Origin: Rhabditophanes sp. KR3021
Lineage: Eukaryota > Nematoda > Chromadorea > Rhabditida > Alloionematidae
Assembly (NCBI GenBank): GCA_963281155.1
Contig: CAUJLY010000004.1
Location: 3,968,001 to 4,032,000, forward strand
Reading direction: 5' to 3'
Length of the DNA stretch: 64,000 nucleotides
Position 1 is the stretch's first letter, and the number at the start of each line of letters is the position of its first letter. Shown here piece after piece: positions 12,287 to 21,854 of this stretch. The notes beneath the pieces were generated by a model that saw nothing but the letters and a program-made list of their open reading frames with translations, had not been told where the DNA came from and made no database searches. The position numbers and the translations under genes were made by a program.

Positions 12287-14269
12287 ATGGCCACAATCAA
12301 CGGAGATCATACCAATAAACCAGATCAGTTTATTAATAAAGTAATCCTTGGAGGAACCATTTCTAGCACTGTTCTATATTGTTGCACCCTTATTGTGTTT
12401 ATTGTTGCATATTATTATAAGCAAAAGAAAAAAGAAGCGGCAAGTCAGTGCAAGCGTTCATTAATATTTAAATTTATTCTAGACTTATTATGGGCTGGAA
12501 GATCGCCTTGATGAAGAGTTTTTTAAAAAGAATCCCAAATATATCAAACAAAAGGAACAAATTGAAGTTTGTCACATAATGAACGAAGACCATTTAGTAA
12601 AATCAAATAGTGTTCGAAGTATTACCGATGGTTGTTCGATAAAAATTCTAATGAAAAAAATATCCAAAACCAATTGTTTATCAGTAAATCCACTTGGATC
12701 TCCCACCATTGATTCGCCATCCATACCTGAAGTTCTCAATTCTTTCTCATACCTAACAGCCATTGAAGCAATAATTGATATAGATTTGACGAAGCATGGG
12801 TTTGAAGTGTTGGAAACTGTTCAAAGACATATCAAGGAGAGAATAATGAAGGCTCCATATAAAGATAAAAAAGCCCTAACAAGTCACAAAGTATGTGGAA
12901 TGGTTGTCAATGACACTCGCCACGTTCTTGAACAAATCACCGAAGAATTATGGATAGTGCATGGAGGCAAACCAGACAACTCATTTTTTAGGTAAAAATG
13001 TGTACAAGATAACAGCTGGGATGAACCTTCTAAGTGAAGTTGAGTGACTGAAATATTACCTCGAAGTCTAGATTTAACGTTGCCAGATACCTCATTGTAA
13101 AAGATTCCATTCTAGTAAGCATTGAAAGGGGCAGACTTAACATCAACATCAGCGGGCAAATCAGCCTAGACATAGATTGATTGGTTTCTTTTGGCTGTAT
13201 TGCGAGACTTAATCTTTTTCATGAACTTGACGTTGGGTTGTTGTCTTCTTCATCATAATCATCCATAACATCGCTTTTTAACTTTTCACAGATTCTTTTC
13301 TTCAAATGGTATACAAGATCATTGGCTTCAGAGAAAGTTGATCTGCAGGCATTACATTCGTTGGCTAAACCTTCCATGAGCTTGGGTTCATGGTTTGGTT
13401 CAAGAATTCGCTCCAATACACAGACCTCATGACTTTCAAGCAAATATTCGTACAAGTATTCACCTAACTTCTTTAGAGTTTCAGGATAAAGTAGAACAAC
13501 AAATAACATGGTCTGGTTTGTTGAGCAGTTGGAAGAAAATAATTGAGTGCAGGTTGAATCGCGAATGCAACATCTTGACTAAATTTTTCCATAGAGCAGA
13601 TAACATTAATAAAACCATTCTTCAGAAGCAATACAGCAAACACAGATTCCTTCGTTGCCATCGGACCATTGCTTTTCATTACTAAAGATACGTCTTTACA
13701 ATGTCTTTTGAGTCTTTTAATAGGTCCTTCATCGTCCTGTGCTTCCGATGGTGCTGAAACACCAAAATATTTAGCTATGTCTTCTGTATCTTTTGCAAGG
13801 TAGATATGACAACGTTTAGGAGATCCATTCAACTTAAATGAGATATAAACCACTTTTATAAGTGAAGCAAAATTGAATGTTAAACAAAAACGTTTTACGA
13901 ATCCTTGCCTTTTCAAAACATGAATAGACAAAAATTTATATTATTAAACAAGACAATTCATTTTTTAGTTCCGGTCTACACAATCTGCACGAACCAGCTA
14001 TCAACCTTTCCCTTCATTTTACTATGTCTTTAGTGAAACCTGAGCGTTGTAACATATTTGCTTATAAAGTCTTAAAAAGTGCACATTCGGGGAGAAGAAA
14101 CAACAATATAGAACTTCCAACTATAGTACTGAATCACGGCATACGAGAGCAAATCAATGTTGAAAAAGAAGTTTTGCTTAATTTAGATGTGACACCAGCT
14201 AGCAGAAGTATTTCAGTGAAGAACATTCTTAATGTCGAAGATACTCAAAGATTAACAAATAATACATAA
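12287..14269 (+). CDS. Orphan single-pass membrane protein
   Basis: Exons 12287-12439, 12483-12991 and 13969-14269 give 320 residues. A membrane segment lies at about residues 20-43 (VILGGTISSTVLYCCTLIVF), followed by a Lys-rich stop-transfer YKQKKKE and a soluble region of about 275 residues. There is no clear cleaved signal peptide, so a signal-anchor type is likely. The soluble part has no motif I can name; it contains the segment KVCGMVVNDTRHVLEQITEE. Intron 1 fits phase only with a GC-AG intron, donor GCAAGT at 12440. Intron 2 (12992-13968) is bounded by an 18 bp direct repeat and contains antisense island 4. Removing it joins SFF to SSGLHN without changing a codon. The gene looks real because coding character and phase hold through all exons, but I cannot assign a function. 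Confidence 0.7.
12440..12482 (+). other. GC-AG intron
   Basis: The reading frame after the acceptor TTCTAG requires a phase-0 donor. The only one that fits is GCAAGT, the classical donor of the rare GC-AG class. The nearby GT at 12442 gives the wrong phase. Confidence 0.65.
12974..12991 (+). repeat. Left copy of 18 bp direct repeat flanking island 4
   Basis: AGACAACTCATTTTTTAG, the last 18 coding bases of exon 2. It matches 13951-13968 at 17 of 18 positions. The pair bounds the 959 bp insert and looks like a target-site duplication. Confidence 0.75.
12992..13950 (-). pseudogene. Antisense coding-like island 4 in intron 2 of the orphan membrane gene
   Basis: On the minus strand coding character runs almost the whole length of the insert. 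From about 13840 it reads GSPKRCHIYLAKDTEDIAKY and ESVFAVLLLKNGFINVICSM. It then needs a one-base frameshift near 13500 to continue with KKLGEYLYEYLLESHEVCVL and the Cys-containing NECNACRSTFSEANDLVYHL, ending in an acidic run and a TGA at 13219. The same frame goes on to the insert edge with two further in-frame TAG codons (NGIFYNEVSGNVKSRL and on). It is therefore a decayed or truncated gene of unknown family, placed antisense to the host. Confidence 0.45.
13951..13968 (+). repeat. Right copy of 18 bp direct repeat flanking island 4
   Basis: AGACAATTCATTTTTTAG. Its final TTTTTTAG serves as the host splice acceptor, and exon 3 starts at the next base. Confidence 0.75.
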
Positions 14270-14554
14270 ATTTATTACTAACAATTTTTTGATATTAAAT
14301 AAATCATAAGCCATAATAAAGATCTTCAATTACATACATTATTCTTTAAATGTTATTAAATCCTTTATTTTGTAATGTTACAGTGATATAAACTTTTTAT
14401 TAATGTGTATTAATGAATACAAAGACTATTAACAGGGTTAGTTAAATACAGCTGGAATTATTAATTTCAAAAAGTATCGAACATCTAATTAAAATACTTA
14501 TTCCCAAAAGATAAAAATGTACATACAGATCATAATAATCAAAAAATATTTGTG

Positions 14555-15787
14555 CTAAATTTCAGTTTTCACTTCTCTGTTAATCTGTTTCCTGAAGACT
14601 TCGGGACGAGCAGAACTCCATTGTGAGCGGCATAGAGGACACGATGTCTGCGCTGAATGTACAGCATACGACGCATTATTTATACGTGATTTAATACTGT
14701 CGGAACTTATCCATTTTTTAATGCATCCAAAACAACCAATTTGTTGATGACAATGCAAGCAACATATTGGATCATCTACTTCTTCGTCTAAACAAATTGT
14801 ACAAGAAAGAGATTCATTGGAAACGCAGCCAAATTTAAGAATTGCTGGTTCGTCGAAAGGTTCAGGGTTAGCTTCGATTCTCCTGGATTGTACATAATCA
14901 GGAATTGAAAAATCTGGTCCCAAAGGATAGTCATGAGAAATCATTAATGGGTTACCTGAAAGATAAGCTAAACAAGATATTAATTCAAAAGATAAATGAT
15001 TAGTATGCACTAAATATATGCATAATTGTTAATGATCTTTTCGTTAGTTTATATCTAATATGAATCTTCAACTTACCTACTGCAGGCCACGAATCTCTAT
15101 CGTTATTATCCAAAAACATAAGACGGTCGATCTCATTATCAATAAGCATGTCGCTATCTCTACTGGCACTGTGTAAAACCCTTCCAAATAAGCCGCGTCT
15201 GCCAATATTTCTTCCTGTCTCTGTATTAGCACCTATGGACCTCGACAGTCGTAGGTTGTTTGCAGCTGTAGCTCTAGCCTCGGAAATCATACTACTGGTT
15301 GGAATAGGCGTTGGTTGACGAGTTGTAAATAAATGAGGTTGAGGAGTCGTGTCTGGACTAAATGAAGGAGCACGTGGTGCTTGTCGTCTGCGATTACCAA
15401 CTACTGAATCGGTTATTCTTCTAAGAGTAGCAGTGCGTGAACTCCTTATAGGATATCTTCGTTCAACTGGTGCAGAATTCAATGCAAAATGTTGAGATGC
15501 TTCAAATGCCGATGAATTCAAACTTTCGATTAAGCTTTCAAAATCATATCGCACAAAACCAGTCTAAATTTCGAGTTAAATTATATAATTTAGTGTTTAA
15601 ACATACATTAGGATATGTACCAGTTATAGCAGGTTGTCTACGACGATAAACATCCTAAAAATTATCAATAATTAAAGTATACTTCTTAACATACGCTACC
15701 AATATCTGGATTTTCACGTGTTCTGTTAATAGGTCTTATACGTCTCCGTGAGGGATGTGGATTAGAATGATTAATTGACCACGACAT
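14555..15787 (-). CDS. RING-type zinc finger protein, putative E3 ubiquitin ligase
   Basis: Exons 15695-15787, 15607-15654, 15077-15563 and 14555-14955 give 342 residues. The first two thirds are Ser/Arg/Thr-rich and probably disordered. The C-terminal part holds a RING-like finger: CTICLDEEVDDPICCLHC, then H-Q-Q-I-G-CFGCIKKW, and after about 22 residues CPLCRSQW. The Cys/His spacing fits a cross-brace zinc site, so ubiquitin ligase activity is inferred. No membrane segment is seen. All introns have GTATGT or GTAAGT donors and phases agree. Orthology is not resolved. Confidence 0.75.
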
Positions 15788-16172
15788 ACTTGTAAATATA
15801 GAAACAGATTAATTCAATCGTTGAAATGTTATATCTGTCTTCAATAAAAAATAAACAATACAACGAAAGTTGGAATAACGACGATACTTGTTTTTATATC
15901 AATTTGATAGGACAAAAATTAGTTCCTACTGATTGGTGATTAGTTTTTACTTCTTTATTATTATCATATTCATGCTGTAGTTATGCCAGCGAGTTATATT
16001 AAAATTCAATTGTACGCGCCTAGCCTTTCTAATAATGGCCGACTAATTGTTTAGATTCATTGTTTGCTTTAGTTACACGTTTGAGCAATCAAATTTTTAT
16101 AAAAAAGAAACAATAATTTTGTAATGAATGACTTTATGATTCTTTTTAGAGTTTTACACTTTTTAACTAAAT
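15788..16172. promoter_or_regulatory. Head-to-head promoter region RING gene / SCYL2
   Basis: 385 nt between divergent start codons. It probably contains both core promoters. No factor site was identified. Confidence 0.4.
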
Positions 16173-19100
16173 ATGGATTATTTGTATAAAATTAAAGACT
16201 CTGTTTCTCAATTAGCAAGTCAGGCTAGTAAAGCATTGCCAGGAAATCAAATAACAAAAGAATATGAAATCTTTGAATTGATAGGAACGGCAGGTCCATC
16301 ATTAATGTGGAACATTTATCGCGCTTCGAAAAAATCAACTAAACAAAGGTAAATAAATAAGACAACACTTTGCATCTCTTGATCAATTGTATTATAACAT
16401 TTGATTTTACAACTTCATTTAAGCAATTCCAACTTTTTTAAATTTAGGGTAACCACTTTTATTAGTTTACGATAGTAAAAATATATTATTTCCTCTTAAC
16501 ACAAATATAAAGAAACAGTTAATTGTGCAGTTATATTTAATTATATTGTCTTATCTACAGTTTTAAAATACGATTTATTTAGATGTGCTGTTTGGATTTT
16601 TGAAAAAAAGAAACTTGATAATTGGCCTAAAAATGAAAGAGAACGTTTTATTGAACTACTAAAAGAAGGAACGGTCCAATTGACTCGTTTTCGACATCCT
16701 AAATTATTAAGAATAGAACATAGTCTAGAAGAAAGTAGGGAATCAATTGCGTTTGCATCAGAGCCACTATTAGGATCGTTGTCAAGCATACTAGTACAAT
16801 TAAATAAGGGAAATGATGATCCGGATAACATTAACAAGTTAGAAGATGTGGAAATTAGACACGGCTTGTTAGGATTGGCAGAAGCATTATCGTTTTTACA
16901 TTTAAATGCCAAAGTCTTGCATCGAAACATTTGCGCTAATAGTATCTTGATTAACACAGTATTGGATTGGAAATTGGCATCGTTCGAATATTGTGTAGGA
17001 ATGGGAAACAATGCAGACAACAACATGGTTCCCACCGTATGTAACGCACTATTTGCATAAATTAGTATTTACTTTTTAGGAATCTTTTCCACATCTTGCA
17101 TGCAGTTCATCCCAGAATATAGTAACTCAAATGGACTTGGCTTTCCCAAGCGATATTTTCGGATTGGGTTTATTGTGTTTTGAGATATATAATGGAAAAC
17201 CATTATATGATAATCAAAATAAGTTCGTTTCATTTAAAAACAATCCAAAGCAACAAACTAACATCACAACAACAATGCTCGCCAAAGTGCCATCTGAATT
17301 CCATCAAGATTTAAGAAGTTGTCTAGCTATTGAACCAAATATAAGACCCGATGCTAATGAATTTACAAAAATGGCATATTTTGACAACGTTTATGTGAAG
17401 ACATTAAATTATTTTGAAAATTTAATCCAATTGGATCACAACCAAAAGATAGTCTTTTATAAAGGTCTGGTGCAAGTACTTGACAAATTTCCAAAGAGTA
17501 AGAAGCGTGGGAAGAGAAGTTTTAAATCTTACTGAAAAACTAAAAAAACAATTTATTTAAAAAATAGGAATATGTTATTTATGACTAGATTTGGTCTTTA
17601 ACTTATCACCATGTCTAGATTTGAAGAGAACGGCTCCAGTACCAGTGTTTTGTCTTTCAAATACATAAGCGTACCAACCACCAGTAGAAATTAGATCCTT
17701 CATAACACCTTCTGTCAGCAACTTTTTTGTTTCTTCGTTAACACATCCAAATACCCAAAAGATTCGCCTGAATATGCATTTTGACATTCACCAGTATCTA
17801 AATAATTGTTATTTAAGTTACTCAGTTTTATACTTACCTTTAAATTGACTAATGATTCATGATTCATTTGGTCTGGAACAATTCAAATTGCTTCCAAAGA
17901 TGGTTGCAACAAATTACTTTGATTTGACTCTTCAATAGACATATCTTTTGGTGTCCCAAAATTGATAGCACTTCTTTGCCATTCTTGTCTAACACGAACA
18001 TGTATGTTGCTACCATTAAACAAACTAGCTTCGCCAATAGCTTCTTCCAAATGAACACAGAAATTCAGTTCCTTGAAATAATAGTTGTAAGACGGCAGTT
18101 CTACTTCCCTATTATACACTTATTTCCGATTTCTCTCTTGTAAACTGCTAACAATTTTTTTCTTCTTTCAAATTGCCTAAGTAATTGTAATCTTTTTTGG
18201 CCTTTTCTTTTACTACCTCTACCAAATTCTTTAACCAACGATTACTTCCATTGCTGTAGGTGAAGATGTACGTTCTGGAGTACCCCAAAGTTTCATGGAT
18301 GTAGTTGTACGTTTCAGCAGCCAAGTCCTTAAACTCCACGTCATGAAGCTTTAACAAGAACAAGGTTGTTTTCCCTCCACATACACTAAAGCAATTATTC
18401 ACTACAGCCCTTTTCTCTTTTGCAATGATCAACGTTTCTATATCTTGACAAGAACCTTCAACATCAAAAACTAAACACTCAATATTAACTCTATATTTTT
18501 GACACTGCTTGAGCCATTCGATTTGATTACATACAAGAGAAAGATAAGACGTTCAAGATGCCGACTCGGTCTTCCATCAACTACACCCTTTTTATTTTTC
18601 GATTTTCCCCAGTACCTAACATCTATCTTATTTTCTTCTCTAAAACAATATACTATCCCATTTTTTATGCCTTCATGCTCCAATAACAGTTCGGGTAAAA
18701 GGATTTTCCCACTTTTTAACTGTCCATCCAAAGCTCTTTCTATTCTAAAGGCGGCATTCTTTCTTAATCTTGACATCTTACACTAAAAACACCATATATT
18801 TGATTCAAATACATTTACTAATAAATAATATTGTGTATAATACATATATTAGAAATCAAATAATGACTCGATTTAATTTAACTCATTTCAGGATGTTTAT
18901 TCCACAAAATAATATCTTATTTGAGTTTCGAATTTTCAACACCAAATTTGATCCCATTTATTTTGCCAGCTGTTTTTCGGATTACCGAATTGGGTAGCAA
19001 AAGTGAATTTAAGAAATATATACTTCCAAAGATTGTTGGTGTGTTCCCATTAGAACAACCATATCAAATTAGTTTATTGCTACTTCAGAAAATGTCGTTG

Positions 19101-20501
19101 CTAATGGAGAAGATGGCAGATGAAGACATTAAAACACACATACTTCCATTAATTTATAATAGTTTACTTAATGATAATGTGAGAATACAAGAATTGTGTT
19201 TAGATAATATACCAACCATAGCCAAAGTAATTAACCGCGAGTCAATGAACAAAATATTGCCACGTCTCATAAAACTGGCCACTGAAGGAGTTGTTTTGTC
19301 TATCAAAGTTCAAACCCTCGTATGCATTTCGAAACTATTGCCTAACTTAGAGCCTTGGATGGTGTCTGATCAAATAGTGCCAGCATTACCAAAAATTAAT
19401 TGCCGGGAACCAGGCATTATGATTGCTGTCCTCGGAATATATCAATTAGCTTTTGAAAACGAGCGCTTTGGTTTGTCATCTGTCACAATCGGAAAAATTG
19501 TGTTGCCATATTTGATATCTGCCTCTGTTGAAAACACACTAAACATATCTCAATATGAAATGTTTATGATGACAATAAAAAAGTTTATGGTCAAAATGGA
19601 AAATGATCAACGCTCCAAATTACAACTTAGCTCTGGTCAAGAGAATTCAAGAACAGTGCCAAATTTCACTGAATTAGTTAATCAAATTACCAAGCAGTCT
19701 GAAAATACAGTCGATCCTTCAATTGCTGTTGAAAGTCTTGATGAATTTTTCGGAAAAATCGCTACAGTTGACAAAAAAGAAACGATATCATCTGGGAAGC
19801 CGATTCAAACAACCCAGCAAATCAATGTGCAAAAGGAGCCTACACAAAAGATGCCACCATCAAATGCCTTTGATTTTACAGAATTTTATCCTTCTAATAA
19901 CACTTCGAAACCAAATGCGGAGTCTTTTGCAAACATCAAAATTCCTGCACCACCGTCCACTAATCCTCAAAATAAGACTTCTAACAATTCACTTATCAAT
20001 GCTTTTATGCCTCCAACAAAAAATTCCAGGGACAGTTTGATGAGCAGTAACATTAACCAAGTTGCTAGAAATATTTCAAGCAACACTTTAATGAATAATA
20101 CTAACAACGGCTTAATGAATAATACTAACAATGGTTTAATGAATAATGCTAACAGCGGCTTAATGAATAGTGCTAATAGTGGTTTAATGAACAATACTAA
20201 TAACAGTTTAATGAATAGTGCTAACAACGGTTTAATGAATAATGCTAGTAATGGTTTAATGAATAATGTTATGCAAAATAGTGGTTCTTCAAGCAATTCC
20301 TTTATGATTCCATCAAATTCATCTAATATCACATGGAATTCCACGGGAGCATCAAATTCTAAATTAGATCCGTTTGCTGACCTGGATCCATTTGCGAAGA
20401 AACCTTCAAAGCCAATGAATGCAACGAACAACTTATTTAATGTTGATCAACAAAAAACAAATACCAATGTTCAACATAATTTGGATGACCTTTTTGGTTG
20501 A
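16173..20501 (+). CDS. SCYL2: SCY1-like pseudokinase 2 (SCYL2/CVAK104)
   Basis: Exons 16173-16348, 16583-17036, 17080-17497 and 18892-20501 give 885 residues (human SCYL2 has 929). The N-terminal kinase-like domain has KKSTKQR and TRFRHPKLLRIEHSLEESRE as in SCYL2. Its catalytic loop reads LHRNICANSIL in place of HRD, and DWKLASFE replaces DFG, so it should be inactive. HEAT-like repeats follow (IIPRL-type segments, LVCISKLLPNLEPW). The tail is low-complexity with two DPF motifs (LDPFADLDPFAKK) and a final DDLFG, typical of binding to AP-2 or clathrin. SCYL2 works in clathrin-coated vesicle traffic between trans-Golgi and endosomes. The third intron (1394 nt) holds antisense island 5. Joining the exons gives FPKRCLFHKIISYLSFEF, as in the family. 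Confidence 0.93.
17539..17558 (+). repeat. Left copy of imperfect 20 bp direct repeat around island 5
   Basis: ACTAAAAAAACAATTTATTT matches ACTAAAAACACCATATATTT at 18782-18801 at 17 of 20 positions. The pair brackets island 5 closely, but the sequence is A/T-rich and could match by chance. Confidence 0.35.
17575..18778 (-). pseudogene. Antisense coding-like island 5 in SCYL2 intron 3
   Basis: The minus strand has a good start at 18776 (SRLRKNAAFRIERALDGQL, then CFREENKIDVRYWGKSKNKK). After a one-base shift near 18535 it continues with YRVNIECLVFDVEGSCQDIE, KDLAAETYNYIHETLGYSRT and RWLKNLVEVVKEKAKKDYNY. Later pieces include HLEEAIGEASLFNGSNIHVR, a clean 40 nt GT-AG intron (17798-17837), and TGGWYAYVFERQNTGTGAVL before a stop at 17575. 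At least three frame changes or stops remain, so it is a decayed gene or one read with errors. The family is unknown. A transposase relationship crossed my mind for the middle part but cannot be supported. Confidence 0.45.
18782..18801 (+). repeat. Right copy of imperfect 20 bp direct repeat around island 5
   Basis: It lies a few bases beyond the island start codon at 18776. It pairs with 17539-17558 at 17 of 20 positions. Confidence 0.35.
20091..20270 (+). repeat. In-frame 24 bp tandem repeat in the SCYL2 tail
   Basis: About 7.5 copies of a 24 nt unit encoding variants of MNNTNNGL. Copies differ mostly by single bases, so the array keeps frame while drifting. It lies in the disordered Asn/Met-rich linker ahead of the DPF motifs. 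Confidence 0.9.
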
Positions 20502-21854
20502 TTTATTGCTTTGTTTCGGTAATTAATCATGTTCTATGAATGATTATTAATCTTTTGTGGGATTAATTATTTTTTAGCTGATTTGATATGTTCTTTTAGC
20601 TAATTAAATGCATGATCACTTTAAATTATTTAAAATCATTTACCTTATACAAAATAATATCAAATATATATTTTTAATTGTTTTTATTTTAAAAAGAGCG
20701 GACATAAACTACTTTAATTATTAATGAATAAAATTCAAAACTAAAAATGAAAATTTGAAATAAACTGTAGAGTATATTTTGAATAAACATTTAAAGGATT
20801 TTAGCAGTTTCAGTAAATAAGATATAAAGTAAAACCTCTATATAAATTCTTCAACATTTTTCACACTACAAAGAACATATGATAAGTTGAAGCAAAAAAC
20901 AAAGATGAATTTTAGTTTTTAATCATAATGTCAAATAAAAGAAGTAACTTTTGTTATCAAAAGTCTGGATGGATTTTTTGATGTATTGGAAGGTACAATA
21001 AAACAAAGTTACTAATAAACACTATCTTTGTACTGATTGCCTAATATAAAAGATGTAGTGGTTCGGATAGTTGAAAACACCCGCAATCGAATAGGGGTTT
21101 ATGAGCATATGTTAGCTCCATGCAAAGTAAAGAAGCTATTTAAAAGTTAAAGTAATTGAAATTACAGTTTAGTTATGGTATATATGGGTGTTGGAGCAAA
21201 TTGAATAAAATAACATACTTGGAAGTATGTAAATTAAAGTAGAATGCCTAGAGGAAATACAAACCTAGTTGATTAGAGGAGGAGAGGAGACAATAGCTAC
21301 GTAGAAAAAGAGCGTTAAATTTATGAAACTTTTATATGTTAATAAGATAGTTTAATCTATTAAAAACAGATTTCTGATAATCAGATGAAAAGACAAAAAA
21401 AATAATCCGAAAATCTAAGATAATGAAAACAAAACAGCAAGGGAAGTGAAGAAGAATTTGAGGAAGCATATACAATTCTCTGTAAACGTGAAAGTTAATT
21501 GAATTGTAAATGTAATCCAACGAAAGAGTATCATCATGCGTCACATTACGATAATTGCCATATTTGTAGAATTACATACATTGAAGGCAATTAATATAAA
21601 CGATTTTAGGTATAATGATAGAAGTCGGCATTAGTATAAGTTTTACAATAAATATACTCCACCAAATTTTACAATTTATACGATTAAAGTAATGTGAATA
21701 GGCTAAATGCTAACTTGTCTACGATCGAAGAAAGGATATTTAATGGTGTTGTTGGAATATTTTGATTGATTAGAGAATTCTCAGAGAGCATTGATGCTTG
21801 AAGTATAAAAATTTAATAATGTTTTCGCTACAATAAAAATAAGCAAATAATTCT
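20502..21854. other. Intergenic region SCYL2-ATP1B
   Basis: 1.35 kb of AT-rich sequence between two converging genes; both 3' UTRs are expected here. No gene was recognised. Confidence 0.5.

Noticed and set aside
17575..18778. Island 5 as an ISLre2/UPF0236-like transposase
   Set aside because: Only a vague resemblance of the segment around YNYIHETLGY; no catalytic residues could be placed, so the label was not used.
17581..18874. ATGACTAGATTT / ATGACTCGATTT repeat around island 5
   Set aside because: The first copy overlaps the last codons of the island, and a 12 bp match with one mismatch is likely by chance in windows of this size.
19967..20431. Minus-strand open frame of 154 residues opposite the SCYL2 tail
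   Set aside because: It is the mirror of the 24 nt in-frame repeat array of SCYL2; its Leu/Ile-rich repeats are an artefact of that.
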